Shown: positions 20,913 through 32,606, counted from the stretch's first letter. The stretch: 64,000 bases of DNA from Heligmosomoides polygyrus polygyrus (GCA_947396885.1 OX377202.1:15376001-15440000); one strand, 5' to 3'. Numbers and translations: made by a program. The notes: generated by a model from the sequence alone, not told the origin.

Positions 20913-22250
20913 TTAGGTATTTGCACATGAAATGGCCGATTTTCCGATTTTGACTGAAAATTTGATAAACCATAACTTTGCTTGAAAGCAGTTTTATTAA
21001 TCGAAATGAGCAACATTCCATTTAATACGCTTTGCCCAACACGACAATAGCTTAGACACTCCATTTTTGCAAAAATCAGAACGAGAATTAATAAAACATA
21101 AGAAGTCATTCTCGACACCATCTTGGTTGCTGAATTTTTATCCTTCACATAACGATGTAAATGCTTGAAAAATTGATTATTGGTAGGGAGCAGATCTGGT
21201 GCATATGCTGGATGTGGCAAAGTTTCGTATCCCAATATCTCCAGTTTCTGGAGAACAATTTTTGAAAAGTGCGGGGGTGCGCTGTCATGCAGAAGGATTG
21301 GGCCTCTACGACTGACCAAAGCCGGCTGTTTTTCAATCCGCTTCTGGTGCATCACTTCAATTTCGGCACAGCACTTCTCCACTGTAATAGTCTCTCCGTT
21401 CTTCAAAAACTTTTAATGGACCATACCAGCCTTCTCCACTGTAGTAGTCTCTCCGTTCTTCAAACAGTTTTAATGGACCATACAGCCACCATACGGTCAT
21501 CATGGTCTTCTTTGGATGTAGACTTATTTTCGGCATCTCCTTTTCATTCTTGTCGGGATTCTCATTCTTGTCAACTTCAACTGGTGCATCATTATATGAA
21601 TGGAAAATTGTGCAGAGCGACGTGATGATTGTCATAAAGAATCCATTTTTCGTCGCACGTCACGATCCTGCCCAAAAAAGGCTCCCTTAGAGTGCGCAGC
21701 CTCAACGAAAAACAGGTGTCGTAAAGCATCACCACCTGCCCGGCGGTCAGTTCGTATCCACTTATCCAATTTTTTTCCGTCCGCATTTAAGTGGTGTCTG
21801 ATAGTGCTGCCTTCAACCGCGAAATGCTGTGGTAGCTGTCTGAGTTTGACGCAGACCCGCTTCTACCATGGCCTTGAGTTGGTCGTCGTTAAGGAATGAT
21901 GGCGGCCTACCTCGGTCTTCATCTTGGAGACGTTAATTTTCAGATCAATGTGTGCTCCTAGGTGAAATCCTCCCCAAAAGCAGAGGTGATACTAATATGT
22001 AGGTGCGGCCGCGGCGTTGTGTTCACTTTTTTATTCATCTAAGTAGAGCATCCGAATATCACGATGATTCACACTGTAAAAACAACGTCGACAACTCGGC
22101 AAGATGCAATTATGTCACCAAAGCTGTAAATGTTAGAAAGCAGAGATTGTGCGCTTTTAGAATATACAATGCCTAAAACGGTAACAACCACGAAAAATTT
22201 ACCAGAAATTGAGGTAGCAAAAAACGGCCATTTCATATGCAACGACCTAA
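20913..22250 (-). mobile_element. Mariner element, 1,338 bp (right arm copy)
   Basis: Mirror of 13948-15281 with the same TIRs and TA flanks (20911-20912 and 22251-22252). A few substitutions and indels separate it from the left copy. Confidence 0.85.
21120..21900 (-). pseudogene. Mariner transposase, multiply frameshifted (right arm)
   Basis: Same blocks and same lesions as the left-arm copy: VTCDEKWILYD, LLHDSAPPH, and Asn at the third catalytic position (LLPTN). It has the same internal 54-bp direct duplication (about 21373-21480). Shared lesions show that duplication copied an already dead gene. Confidence 0.8.
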
Positions 22251-22814
22251 TACATCGGCTTCTTGAAGAAGGAAGCTAGTGAATGCAGATATGAAGCAGC
22301 TGGATTTTCTTCTTATGAAACACCCAAAGATAGCCCGCGAAGACATGCTCTAGCGTAGGAACGCGACAAAGAAGGAAGGTCAACTTCCGGAGGAAAAGAA
22401 ATCGACCGCAGGAAGAGAATGAGGTCGATGAGGAATGCGTGCCTCATACCGATCAGACAGCCAGCCAGTCAGCCAGCTAGCCAGGCTCACACTCTTCGGC
22501 GCTGCGTGTTTTCATTATCTCATCGTCGCACAACACCAGATGAGCCCCGATGCTCAGACAGCTCCGGGAAAGGCACAAAACAACGAGGAGGAGTTTTCCA
22601 GCGGAAAGAATGCTGTGCGATGGCTGTTCGATTATTTAGGGCATGATAAATCTTGGTTGGAACTCAACATATTACTTTGTGGTTTGTACGCTGTAGTCCT
22701 CTCGCTAATCCACGTTCACGTTGCATTAATATTATACAGGACCGAAAGTTTCCACAGTGTCAACGTCAAGATATAGACGGCTGCAACTTATTTATTCCTA
22801 CATATCATTTTAAG

Positions 22815-22882
22815 ATAAAATTCAACGTTTTTCAAATCAAATTCAAGGTTTTTCAAACCAAATTCAACGACTTTCGACTCAA
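22815..22882 (+). repeat. 21-bp motif cluster (right arm)
   Basis: Mirror of 13322-13388, three units of AATTCAACGTTTTTCAAATC type. Confidence 0.55.
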
Positions 22883-23148
22883 GTTTCACGTCTTCTTTGC
22901 GGGTTGCATGTTTCAATGTTTACTTCTTCTCAAAAAATTCCACCATGTCAAAAAAGGCTATCCAACGAAATTAAGAACTATTTCGCATCCTATACCAGTG
23001 CAACTATTAGAAAATTAGAACTGTTTTTCAAGGAAAAAATTTAGAACTGAAAGCTATTCAACATAAAAAGGAAGAAAATTAGATTAGAGATTCTAGTAGA
23101 ATTAATTTTTAAGGAAGAAAATTAAACCTGAAGGCTATCCAACGAAAA

Positions 23149-23373
23149 TTAAGACCATTTCGCCTTCTCAACTATATATTTCGCGTTTTCGTTTGTACAG
23201 GTTGATAATGCTTCGTGAGGTGTTCTCATTGACACCAGCAATCTGAGCAGCTTCGTATGTGGTCCTTCCGTCGACGAACACCAGCTTGACCAAGATCTCC
23301 TTCTGGCTCCGAGATACTCCACTGTGTCGGCCCGTCGCTTGCGTTGTTGAACGTCTTGTTGATCATTGCTCAT
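23149..23373 (-). pseudogene. Small HTH-domain ORF remnant (right arm)
   Basis: Mirror of 12825-13047, with the same 74-codon frame starting MSNDQQDVQQRKRRADTVEY and the HTH-like part in another frame. It adds no intact version of the gene. Confidence 0.4.
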
Positions 23374-23452
23374 GTTGCCTGCAGGATGGCAAATCGCCCA
23401 ATCACAAGAAAAAGTGGATAGGTCGGGAGAAGATTCCCCTAGAACATGGAAT

Positions 23453-23540
23453 TTGTTTTGAAAAACGTTGAATTTTATTTGAAAAAAAAATTGAATAAGA
23501 TTTGAAAAACGTTGAAATCGATTTGAAAACGTTGAATTTC
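23453..23540 (-). repeat. 21-bp motif cluster (right arm)
   Basis: Mirror of the 12683-12750 cluster. One unit shows an A-run expansion (TTTGAAAAAAAAATTGAA). Confidence 0.55.
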
Positions 23541-23584
23541 AACAGAAAATGGTGAATATATATGTATCATTTTCAAATTAAATT

Positions 23585-23655
23585 GAACACCAGGCGGGAT
23601 TCGAACCCGCGCCTTATGCTGACCGTGCAGGAACACCCTACGCCATTACACCATT
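23585..23655 (-). pseudogene. tRNA-like Pol III sequence (right arm)
   Basis: Mirror of 12566-12636 with one or two substitutions. The B box and T stem are intact and the acceptor stem is again absent. Confidence 0.5.
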
Positions 23656-24098
23656 AGTTAATGCGTAAAAAACGGTAATCATCTAATGTAATAAGAAGGA
23701 GTCGCCATGCATTCGACTAGATCGTCGCAATTTTTACTTGATCAATGGCGTATATGCTGCTTACTTGAAACAGCGAGGAAACGATGTGTGTTTTTACAAC
23801 TGTTTTATAATTTACAAATGAAAGGTTCTATACAATTCAATTACAATATTTACTTACTAAGAGAGATAAATTTTAAAAACTCAACGAAAATCATACAAAA
23901 TTTTCTTGAAAAAATTGTCCAGCTTTTTAAGAGAATCTCTTTTAATTTGGAAGGCTCTTATGTTAATTTGGAAAATGTTATGCTTAATTTCAGATGGGTC
24001 ATGCTTGCATGGGATATTGTCCAGCTTCGTTTGAAAAGTGTCGAATTTGAATTGAGAAATGTCAAATTTGGCGCAAAAATGGAATCTTCAGCGACGAT

Positions 24099-25637
24099 GC
24101 CATTTCTTTTCAGCGTATGCTCCGCAGACAGGCTGTTCCGAGCAAACCAAGGACGAATTCTGGTCCCTGCTTGGCCTTAAAAGCACAAGAACAACCGTGG
24201 GATAGACCAGCTATCTGATAAACAGGAGGCACTTCTACGTTCCAAGGGATCTTATTTTGATAAATATTGTCATTTGTTACTTTAGCTATAAAGTAACAAA
24301 TGACATAGTTTAGCTTCTCATAACTCTATGAAACGCTAGTTAAACTATAATATTGTAAAACCTTTATTTTATTTTTATATTTTTTATATTTTTTTTATTT
24401 TTTACTATATATTATATAAAAACTTATTATACTATTGCAATACATATAATATAATGTGTTATTGAAGGTTTAAAAATGTTTGCTAAATTAAGTCTGATAA
24501 TTTCTACACATCTGAAAAAGTTATAACGCCTCCCTCCTCACTGAAGAGCTAATGTATCTTCAAATTTTTCTCTTCTCGGTCTCGCGGTAGGTCCACAAAA
24601 ATTAGGGCCTCTCGCTCTAGATTTATGGTCAGGTCTGCGTTCTTCTGTCAGAGGGTTGTCCCTTTGCTGACACCATTGGTAGCCAAAGACGGATTACTCC
24701 TTACTCTCAAATCTTTCAAAAAATTAGTTGCCTTGACGGTACCCTCTTCATCTTGATTTGTCTCACTCTTATCTTTATATCATTCGTTCGTCTGTTTTTC
24801 ACTGCCTTTTTAGCCGCTCCTTTGTTTCATTGTTGTTGTGTTTTTTTGCTCTATTACTTCTTAGCTGTTTGGGTTATGTTCGGTTGTCGTAATTTTTATT
24901 CTCCGCACTACTTAAATGTTTTTTTTCACCAGAGCATTGTATGTTCAAAGCTCATAGGAATTTGTTTTTAGGTTGGATTTCTGCTAATTTATTGCACTCT
25001 CATGTAAATGTGCGTCTCTAGATAAAGATAAAGATAAAGCCACCGGGGAGGTGTTATAAATAAAGAGATTCGTCTGGAGATAGGTGGCGAAACGAACCGC
25101 TTTGAAAGAAATAAAAATTTCCTGGTTTAATACTCTTCAATTCACTTTATTATAGTTAATAAATATTTTGTTGACGATTCTTGAGAGTCCGCGAATTTAG
25201 TTACCAACCTACATAACAGAACATTTAATCGCTTTTGCTCAGTTACTTATGCGCTGCACTCGCACTCGAACCTAACCTTTGGTCTATTAAGCCTTTTTAC
25301 TCGCTGTTCGACGACTTGAGAGGTGGGTGAAACGACGACGTTGACAATTGAATTGTCACCGATGAATGAAGCACGAGAATCCACTTAATTCACGAAATGA
25401 AGCACAAGAAGAAGCGGCGCTGATCCCGCCCGTGAGTCATTACGGCCGACTTTTTCACCTCGATGGTTCACTAACGAAATTTGACACGGCGCCGGGAGAA
25501 GTGTGCGACCTACGACAACTGTCACACGCACACAACAGTTTTTCCTTTCTTCCGCATCTTCCAAAAAATGTGCCAACATACCGTTGCATGTGTTATTATG
25601 AGGTTGTCTTGTTTTGTCTCGAGATGGAATGATCTTC
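24099..25637. other. AT-rich stretch with a hairpin, a possible retroposon tail and no gene
   Basis: Contains a perfect hairpin (24268-24305) and an A/T low-complexity block (24360-24440). At 24690-25036 a T-rich region ends in three GATAAA units, which looks like a retroposon 3' end. No convincing exon was found. Confidence 0.4.
24268..24305. repeat. Perfect 16-bp hairpin
   Basis: TGTCATTTGTTACTTT and its exact complement are separated by the 6-base loop AGCTAT. It is too short for a miRNA precursor. It may be the core of a small foldback element. Confidence 0.75.
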
Positions 25638-25654
25638 ATTATAGTTGTGTTTGT

Positions 25655-25848
25655 CTTCTTCTTCTTCTTCTTCTCCTGAGCGTTTAGTCCCGCGCAGTCG
25701 CAGGGTCCGCTGTTCTTGTGATCTGTCGCCACCTCATCCTATCAAGGGCGTCATCTGCCGTGGCGCCGACTTCGGCGAGATCTCTCTTGATGACGTCCTT
25801 CCATCTTTTCCTAGGGGCTCCTCTCGGACGCTTTCCGGGTGCCTCGTA
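25655..25848 (-). mobile_element. RTE LINE 3' end, short insertion with 17-bp TSD
   Basis: ATTATAGTTGTGTTTGT occurs at 25638-25654 and 25849-25865 and flanks a 194-bp insert. On the minus strand the insert encodes GKRPRGAPRKRWKDVIKRDL and DALDRMRWRQITRTADPATA and then has an (AAG)n tail. This matches the extreme C-terminus of the RTE at 9720-10950, whose frame ends in similar RTADPAT-like residues before AAG repeats. It is a strongly 5'-truncated member of the same family. Confidence 0.85.
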
Positions 25849-25865
25849 ATTATAGTTGTGTTTGT

Positions 25866-26399
25866 GAGAAAATTTAATCCAAATAACTGATTTTAGAATT
25901 AAATCGATTTTCAAATTTTTCGAACGAACGAACGACCAAAACTATCTTCTCAGCAAAATTTTTCGGACGAAAATCGAAAAGCCGCTTTTTGTTTGTTCAA
26001 AATCGAGCAGACGAACAGCCGATGAGTGGCATCGGAAAACTCCATCACACCATGTTTTTATTAGCTCCTAAGCACTATTTTCACATGAGTTCTGAGTATA
26101 ATATCAACTTCGGTCTACTGAATTTATCTAGCGTCAGAGAAACGATAAAAACTTAAAGAAGCAATAAGACAAGAATATGTTCCAGTCCATGCGAATAATG
26201 GACACCAGGTCGATCCATACATGAATGCATATTTTTAAAAGTCTCCATTTTTCATGTTCAGGTTTGGTTGAATCGGGACTCGATAACTGTTCCATACACC
26301 GCAAATCATAATTTAAGAATAGAAACCCACACAGGCTAGTTACTACTTCAACGCCTCCGGCTTTCGTGAATGGCCCATAGATTTTTGTGAAAAGAGTAA
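25866..26399. other. Unassigned stretch
   Basis: No ORF of note. A short CGAACGAACGAACGACC repeat lies near 25921. Confidence 0.35.
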
Positions 26400-26480
26400 A
26401 ATGCTGATTTGTTCATCGGCTGGCAATCAGAGTTCACAAGCCAAACGCACACTCAAGTTTCCCCCGCGATATTCTGCAAA
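26400..26480 (+). repeat. tRNA-derived SINE, internal fragment
   Basis: ATGCTGATTTGTTCATCGGC and TGGC, then a decayed continuation, match the SINE middle and 3' part. Confidence 0.5.
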
Positions 26481-26825
26481 AGTATTAGGCCATACGAAAG
26501 GTTTCCGTGTCTTCTGATTCATAAATTCAAATGACCATAGCTCATGGTTAAGCCAGACATCCTTTTGAACCCGGTGAGACTTCTTCTCTAAGAAGGTCTT
26601 CTACGAAACCGAGAAAAAACTCTGCGGACCCGACGATACAAGTACTGTCAAAACAATACGAAGCTTTCAGATCCGATTCCTGTTTTGTTTCTGAATTTAA
26701 CAACGTTTCATTTGGAGCTGATGTCGTTAAAAGTAGTAATACGTTATTTGCCAGAGCAAGGCACCTTCGCAGCAAACTTCCATACGTTGTTCTCAGATCC
26801 TCAACAAATAAATAAAAAGGCCAAT

Positions 26826-27105
26826 AAACAGCGTTTTTCAACCCTTTTTGGGATGCGCCACGCATTCTACTTCTACGGGATGTTGTGGTGATGACTTAAA
26901 TACACTTTGGCCTATCCAGTTATTTGCGGTGGCCAGCTGATGAACAATTTAGTGCTTTTCCTTCTCAGACAAGCCTTTCTACCAATTCACCAACCCCTGA
27001 GTGATGGAAGGCTTCTTGGCCTGGGCGGGAAATCTGAACCAGGAACCCTGTATCGGATGCAAGCGACCGTTGGCGTCTCCTCCGACTGCGCTATACACAC
27101 CGCTT
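26826..27105 (-). repeat. tRNA-derived SINE, near full length
   Basis: The plus strand reads GGGATGCGCCACGCATTCTA, GGTGGCCAGCTGATGAAC, GGAAGGCTTCTTGGCCTGGG and CTCCGACTGCGCTATACAC, that is, 3' end to tRNA-like head in minus orientation. Confidence 0.75.
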
Positions 27106-27779
27106 AATAACGCATTCTGATTTTTTCTTCCACACGCTCATTGGATTCCATTGAATTATCTATACCAGAAATGAATCGTCGAATACCAAAAATGACCTTC
27201 TAGAGTGACGTAGATGATTCTCGACAATTATAGGACACAAATTCTCCCCAAATGTGTTTGCAAACCATTTTATATTACTGCCCATGTCCACTTTTTGTAG
27301 TGTACTTTTTACACTTTTTTACATAAATATTTGAAGTTTTACAATAAAGAAATAAACCAGAGCTTACCGTTGGTACCCGCACTAAGCAGACGTCAGATCC
27401 TAGGGTAGCGACTAAGAACGAATGTTAGCGAAATTAACCCAGCGATTCTTAGGAGGACCTATATGTTCTTGTAGGTCATCTAACCAGGAGCTCAACGGCG
27501 AACTTCGTTTTACTGCAGGCTACTAGGTGGTGCAAAAATGGCGAAAATATTGTTGGCTATTAAACCCATTTCGACTTGCAGCGAACTAGAGACGAATTGA
27601 TATCACTGAGTTATCACATGTGGTGAGGAAATTCTGACGCATATTTGGGTCAAAATTGAAAGACTACGCGAATTCAGTTCAGATGTGTAGATGAAGCATT
27701 CTGAAAACGAGGGTGAGTGAGCTTGGTCCGGGCATCCTGAATTTTTAGGACTTCGACCGTTTTGTAGAGCATCGATCAA
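27106..27779. other. Unassigned stretch
   Basis: AT-rich. The phrase GGTGGTGCAAAAATGGC near 27527 recurs at 27820, suggesting the edge of the repeat that follows. No gene seen. Confidence 0.35.
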
Positions 27780-28250
27780 ATACCACAAAACTGTGTTTCT
27801 TTTTTGCTAAAAGCTTTTGTGTGGTGCAAAAATGGCAAAGTCTTATCACTTCAGTGTGGGACGATAAGGTGAAAGTGAGGTCTGGAATCGCTTGTCCTGC
27901 TCGGAGATTAACTTATGGAAGGTTTATGGTTTCAGTTATAGTTATACCATTACAATCTGATACATTCCTAGGTTTCCTAGAAGTATGTAGCTGAGGGTAC
28001 GTTTAGAAGATTCACTCGTAACGACTGCTCCAGCAACTGGATAGCCGAGGAGAAAGCGGCGAGAGCTTGCGCGAGGGGATAGAGGGTTCGATCACGGCGG
28101 TGGAGTTTGCGAATTGCTCGGTGAACTCTTTACGTTTTTGAAAATGAAGAGTACATTTTGGTTCGGTAAGGTTCGATTTGCCCTTACATCCCTTCCCACT
28201 CGCAGTAAAGATTCTAAAATTGACCATGCCACTCAGCAGCTCAAGGAGCA
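27780..28250 (+). repeat. Diverged dispersed repeat, copy 1
   Basis: Matches 29330-30180 in the same orientation in several blocks: AACTGTGTTTCTTT, ATCACTTCAGTGTGGG, GAGATTAACTTATGGAAGG and GAGTACATTTTGG. There is no coding signal and its family is unknown. It is probably an old transposable element body. Confidence 0.5.
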
Positions 28251-28339
28251 ACTCTAGGACAATTGACCTGTTTCCACCCTCCACGCAGACCAGCCTTCAA
28301 CTCCAGAGCATCATATTATGTGTCACACGTTGCTCGTTT

Positions 28340-28760
28340 AGGCGCTGAATCGCTTGAGTGGATGCCAGGAGCACATCCATCGAGTGCCAGAGTAGCTCAG
28401 TGTCCTCGCTCGTGAACAGCGTCATAAGTTTCATTTAGTCCTTTCGCGAACAAGCCTTACATCAGGATTGTGACATTTTTTGGTCCGAAGACAATCCGAA
28501 GAATCCTATCGTTTACGACCCACTGGTGCAGTAGATCTAAGCGATGCATATTACTTGGGCAGCCCACCTAATTTGCGACGACCTGGGTGATGCGACGGTG
28601 TCTCTACGTTGCTCTTCAGAAGTCTTCTATCGTTTGCATTGCTTCGAGCGTAGCTCTCTCGACTCCTCGCTGGGCGCGGGTTCATCTGCTTTCGTACGGC
28701 TTCACGGTGGATGCAAGTGGAGAAGAGCATTCTTTCTAACCTTTGACAACTCGTCTATTT
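28340..28760 (-). pseudogene. Decayed RTE LINE fragment
   Basis: By nucleotide alignment this region follows 52500-52930 block by block: CTTGAGTGGATGCCAG versus CTCGAGTGGGCGCCAG, AGCGTCATAAG versus AGCGTCATATCG, CCCACCTAATTTGCGACGAC versus GCACACCTAATTTTCGACAA. It is thus the same C-terminal RTE region in minus orientation, too decayed to give a frame. Confidence 0.6.
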
Positions 28761-29329
28761 CTTCCACAAAGGTGTTCGAGTTACAACAAACCACAGCCAA
28801 ATGAATAATTACAAAGCTGTTTCGGAGGCTTGGGAACCCATCCGAGCCCAGGTGTACTCCTCAAATCGATTTACGGTTCCATGCACTTCAGTGTACTCAT
28901 CAATCAATTAAGAGTTCGACCCACAAGTTAATTGCTATAGCCGAGTCTTTAAATATGAAAGACTTTTAGTTTAAAAGGTCAGTTCTTCCTAAAGATATGA
29001 TCATTTGAATATGGAGCTCAAAAGGGCGGAATTTTTCGTCGGACAATTCGGTATCCCTAACGACTGTGTAGAAGTGACCTGAATGCATACGTGTTTCCGA
29101 GACTCCTTCTTTTACTCGTCGCTAGAGTTGTTCATTAGCGCCTGTCAAGGCGTTCGCAAGGATGGAGTATGTACATGTACTTGGCGAAATTGTCAGTTGT
29201 CGAAGAATCGCCGTCACCTTTCGAGATGTGCAGACATCGTTTCTTGCCCTTACAAGGAAGGTCCATGAAATTCTCCCAAAGATTTTTGACGGGTCCTATA
29301 TGGTCTTGTAGAGCACCAAACGAGGTTCA
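28761..29329. other. Unassigned stretch
   Basis: Short ORFs only. Nothing recognised. Confidence 0.35.
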
Positions 29330-30180
29330 CAGAACTGTGTTTCTTTACTGCTAAATGCGGATCTACCCTAGTCCGGGGGGCCACATAAGTCAAAAGTATT
29401 ATATGTAACAAATCCGCTTGATACTTACCGAGCGGCTCCTACAGAACAACTTGAGACCTTAACAAGAAAAGTCATGAAGAAAACAAAACGAAAAAATATA
29501 TTTTTTGCGGTTGTAAGCAGGCAAAGTTATGTGCGCTCGTCGCCATGTTAGATCCTGGTTATGACATGTCAGGCGGCAGTCAGCACGCGGCATGCGGCTT
29601 CATGCGCCCTCCCACCATGTTAGATGCTGGCTATAGCATGTCAGCCGGCGGTCTTTGTCTCTTTGTCCGCCGAGACGGTTGTAAACCGCGGCGATTTTTT
29701 TTTCGTTTGTTCGCTCGTTTTCGGCTTCTTTTAGGTTCCAGCTCGTTCTCTAGGAGCCGCTTGGTAAGCTTCAATTAACTTTGTTGCCTATTTTTTAGTT
29801 ATGTGGCCCCCCGGACTAGTATAGATCCCTAAATGCCTCTTGGGTGGTCTAAAAGCGGTAAAAATTGTATCACTTCAGGGCGGGCTGATAACGCAAAAGT
29901 TACCCTGGAATGGCCTTGTCGAACTGTCTGAAGTTAACTTACAAGAGGTTTGGAGTTCAATTTAAAGTTGGATTATAGTAATATGATAATTTCCTACGCT
30001 TTCTGGACGAAGCGTGGTCGAGGGGTTTCTTCCGGAGCTTGGGATTCTGCGTCGATAGTTAGACTGTTATCATTTTTGCAAAGGAAGATTACATTTTGGC
30101 TTTGGTAGGGTATCTTCTTCACGTCCTAACCCCACTCTCATCCTGTTGTCAGATGTGGAAGATGCTGGCTTTTTCGTGTA
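29330..30180 (+). repeat. Diverged dispersed repeat, copy 2, split by a MITE
   Basis: Second copy of the repeat at 27780-28250. It is interrupted at 29369-29818 by a TA-flanked MITE, and the homology resumes on the far side (ATCACTTCAGGGCGGG, GAAGTTAACTTACAAGAGG, GATTACATTTTGGC). Confidence 0.5.
29371..29816. mobile_element. 446-bp MITE with 18-bp TIRs and TA flanks
   Basis: The ends are GTCCGGGGGGCCACATAA and its exact reverse complement, each flanked by TA (29369-29370, 29817-29818). The interior has two direct copies, 72 bp apart, of CCATGTTAGAT-CTGG-TAT (29543 and 29615). No transposase. TA targeting fits the Tc1/mariner superfamily, but the TIR is not one I can name. Confidence 0.75.
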
Positions 30181-30915
30181 GAGTGATGTCGCGCGTCCAT
30201 TAAACCACGCTTGTCTCGCTGAGGAAGGTTCCCTTAGAGGCTATCGCCTTATCACCTCTTTGGAATGCTCTCAATCAGTTGTGGAAGTGTTTCTCGATGT
30301 CACTTCATTTGCGAACAAGGACATGTATCGAATTGACCCCTCATCAAGACATGCTCATCGTCCTTCGGATTTCTTTATGTGCCTTTTTTATTCTTCTCGA
30401 AACGTTCACTGTTACTAAGTACAGTTTATCCTCCTCGTGTCATTGGACGCCTTGCTGTGTATTGCTTCTTTCCTCTCGTATATACTTACGGGAGACGGGT
30501 ATAGCACTTGCACTCACTCCCTTAACTTCAATGGTCCGAAAAAAATTGTCTCAATTTCATCCATATTGTTATTTGGGATGCAAATCTCCAATGTGGTAAC
30601 CATTTGCGGTGGAACGATAGATTACAGAAGGTTACGATGTGCATGTGTAAGTGAAAAAAATTAATTAGATAATCAGACTAATGTATATAATTGCTCATAG
30701 CGCGTTTTGAATTGCTGAACACTGCCTTGCCCATTTTTATTTATTTATTTATTTATTCAAAATGCACTCAATTTTGCGCTACAACGTCAACAAAATCATC
30801 GAACAAACAAAAAAAACCGTTAAACAGCAACAGTAAAATAAACGCCAACTATATTAAAACTACAAACCACACTAATTTTAGTAATTACCTGCACCGATCT
30901 TATGGCAACCCCCTT
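30181..30915. other. Unassigned stretch with a reversed (TTTA)n tail
   Basis: The (TTTA)n block at 30738-30757 followed by 150 bases without coding signal looks like a minus-strand retroposon 3' end. Short ORFs at 30279-30664 have no recognisable domain. Confidence 0.35.
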
Positions 30916-31095
30916 CGCAATGCCTTATCCAAGTAATTTATAGAAGGCTAGGGGCTGAAAAGAAGTAACTGAAAAAAATTACAAAAGCTATCGTATTCCT
31001 ATCGTCGCAATGCCTTATCCAAGTAATTTATAGAAGGCTAGGGGCTGAAAAGAAGTAACTGAAAAAAATTACAAAAGCTATCTTATTCCTATCGT
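30916..31095 (+). repeat. 90-bp tandem duplication, two copies
   Basis: Units 30916-31005 and 31006-31095 differ at a single visible position (CTATCGTATTCC versus CTATCTTATTCC). Such high identity suggests a recent duplication, or an assembly slip. Confidence 0.85.
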
Positions 31096-31534
31096 AGCTC
31101 ATGAATAGCTCAACATAGGTTGGATGTATCAAATGATAGTCAAAATATTAGCAGAAGTAGTGTTTCGGAGCAGTAGTGAGATAAGAAAGGTTTTTATTTG
31201 TGGAGTCTTCATCAAAATTCCTTCTAGCATAATGTACCATCTGGAAAAAACCAGACGATCAGTAGAGAACAGGACAAACGTTCTTACGAATCACTTCGTT
31301 TTTAGGGTGTTCCAGATACTCCGCATCTACACGAGCAGCAATTTACAATTTACCCTTTCCAAAGCAGTAGGGCTGGTTTTATTTTTTAAATTTGATCTGG
31401 GCAAGAATTAGTGTTAAGTTTAATTGGAGAGTAAACAAAAAGCGCCTCTTTTTAACGACTGCTCTTCCCAAGCCCAGTAATTCTCGTGGGATCTCTCCAT
31501 AATGAGTTCATTGCAGCTGAAAACATGAATAAAG
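31096..31534. other. Unassigned stretch
   Basis: One 95-codon plus-strand ORF (31124-31411) with no recognised domain. Confidence 0.3.
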
Positions 31535-31805
31535 GATATAAGACGACGGTAGTGCCAGATGTGACACGCATTCTACTCTTACGTGATATGCTGGATGCAC
31601 TTTGAATGCGTATTTGGGCAGTACAACGACTTGCGGTGGTTAGTCTGTGGACAATTCAGTGCATTATCCTGCCCTGACAAGCTTGGTACCAATACAACGA
31701 ACCCGAAAGGATGGAAGGCTTGGTTGACCTGGAGGGGAAATCCGAGCCAAGAACATTGAGTCGGAGAGCATGCGACAGACAGCACTTTCGACTGCACTAC
31801 CACGT
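31535..31805 (-). repeat. tRNA-derived SINE, diverged
   Basis: Plus-strand landmarks CACGCATTCTACTCTTACG, TATTTGGGCAGTACAACGAC, TGGAAGGCTTGGTTGACC and CGACTGCACTACCACGTG give a full-length minus-strand copy. Confidence 0.7.
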
Positions 31806-32606
31806 GCCTTGAAGACAAAATACCAATAAAAATGTTATAAGTGGCTTATTCGACATGTGTTTACAACAACCGACCTAACTTTGGAGAAAGAGTGGCTTAA
31901 AAGTAAATTGAATTATTGTTGTTTGTTCGTTATCCGTTTTTCCGTTATCCGGCCATTTTTGAGCAAAATCAACCGTTATCCGGGTTTCAAAAGTTTGTTA
32001 TCCGCTCTCCCCTGATGACATTGCACGAGTCAAATACGACTGGCAAGAGAATGCGTGGCGTATTCCAGGAAACATTTCTCCTTCATCATGCTAAACGGGA
32101 TGTCGGCTATGCAGTGCTCTCCAGATTTATTGATGGCGACTGGAGGCAATTTTTCATTCCTTCATGCGTCATTGTTCTTAGAGGACCTCAATCACTGTGA
32201 GTCCACCGGCGTGCTCTGCCGTCAGCAGCGCACACGGGATTTCTCGCCGGCTCGTCGGCGGCGAAGAAAATCATACTTGACGCTGACTCAATAAATCCGC
32301 GCATCAGCTGAAGCACCAGTCCGCCTCCGAGAAATCTCGGACTTTTTAAGCGTTTCCCAATCAGGTGCTCAGTTCGACTTGTTTCCTTTGGCGTTGTGCT
32401 CACCAATTGTATCTGGGTACGACATATGTATTTGTGCCTGCTTCGAGCCGTTCGGAGTAATGTCGAACTCTTTTATACTTCATAGATAGCTCAAGTTTTT
32501 AATTGTTTTAAAGATTCTGAAAAATATATATTTCTTGAAAGAGATGTTTTTAATATACCCAACCATGGTCTATATCTAGATATATTAATCTACTATTGTA
32601 TTATAA
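31806..32606. other. Stretch with iterated GTTATCCG motif
   Basis: GTTATCCG occurs four times within 31928-32003. No gene is supported. The ORFs 31916-32294 are chance or decayed frames. Confidence 0.35.

Larger units (their letters stand above)
19979..24098 (-). repeat. Right arm of large inverted duplication (IR1)
   Basis: Reverse complement of 12128-15836. It is longer by about 374 bp because of a MITE at 20167-20537. Inner-arm identity is high. The outer part beyond about 23690 is clearly more diverged: translated frames of the two outer ends agree at roughly five of six residues by eye. Confidence 0.85.

Noticed and set aside
12128..24098. Inverted duplication as pure assembly artefact
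   Set aside because: The arms differ by a 371-bp insertion with an empty site in the other arm and by many substitutions at the outer edge. Long reads would still be decisive.
24268..24305. miRNA precursor
   Set aside because: The stem is only 16 bp with a 6-base loop, too short for a Dicer-processed hairpin.
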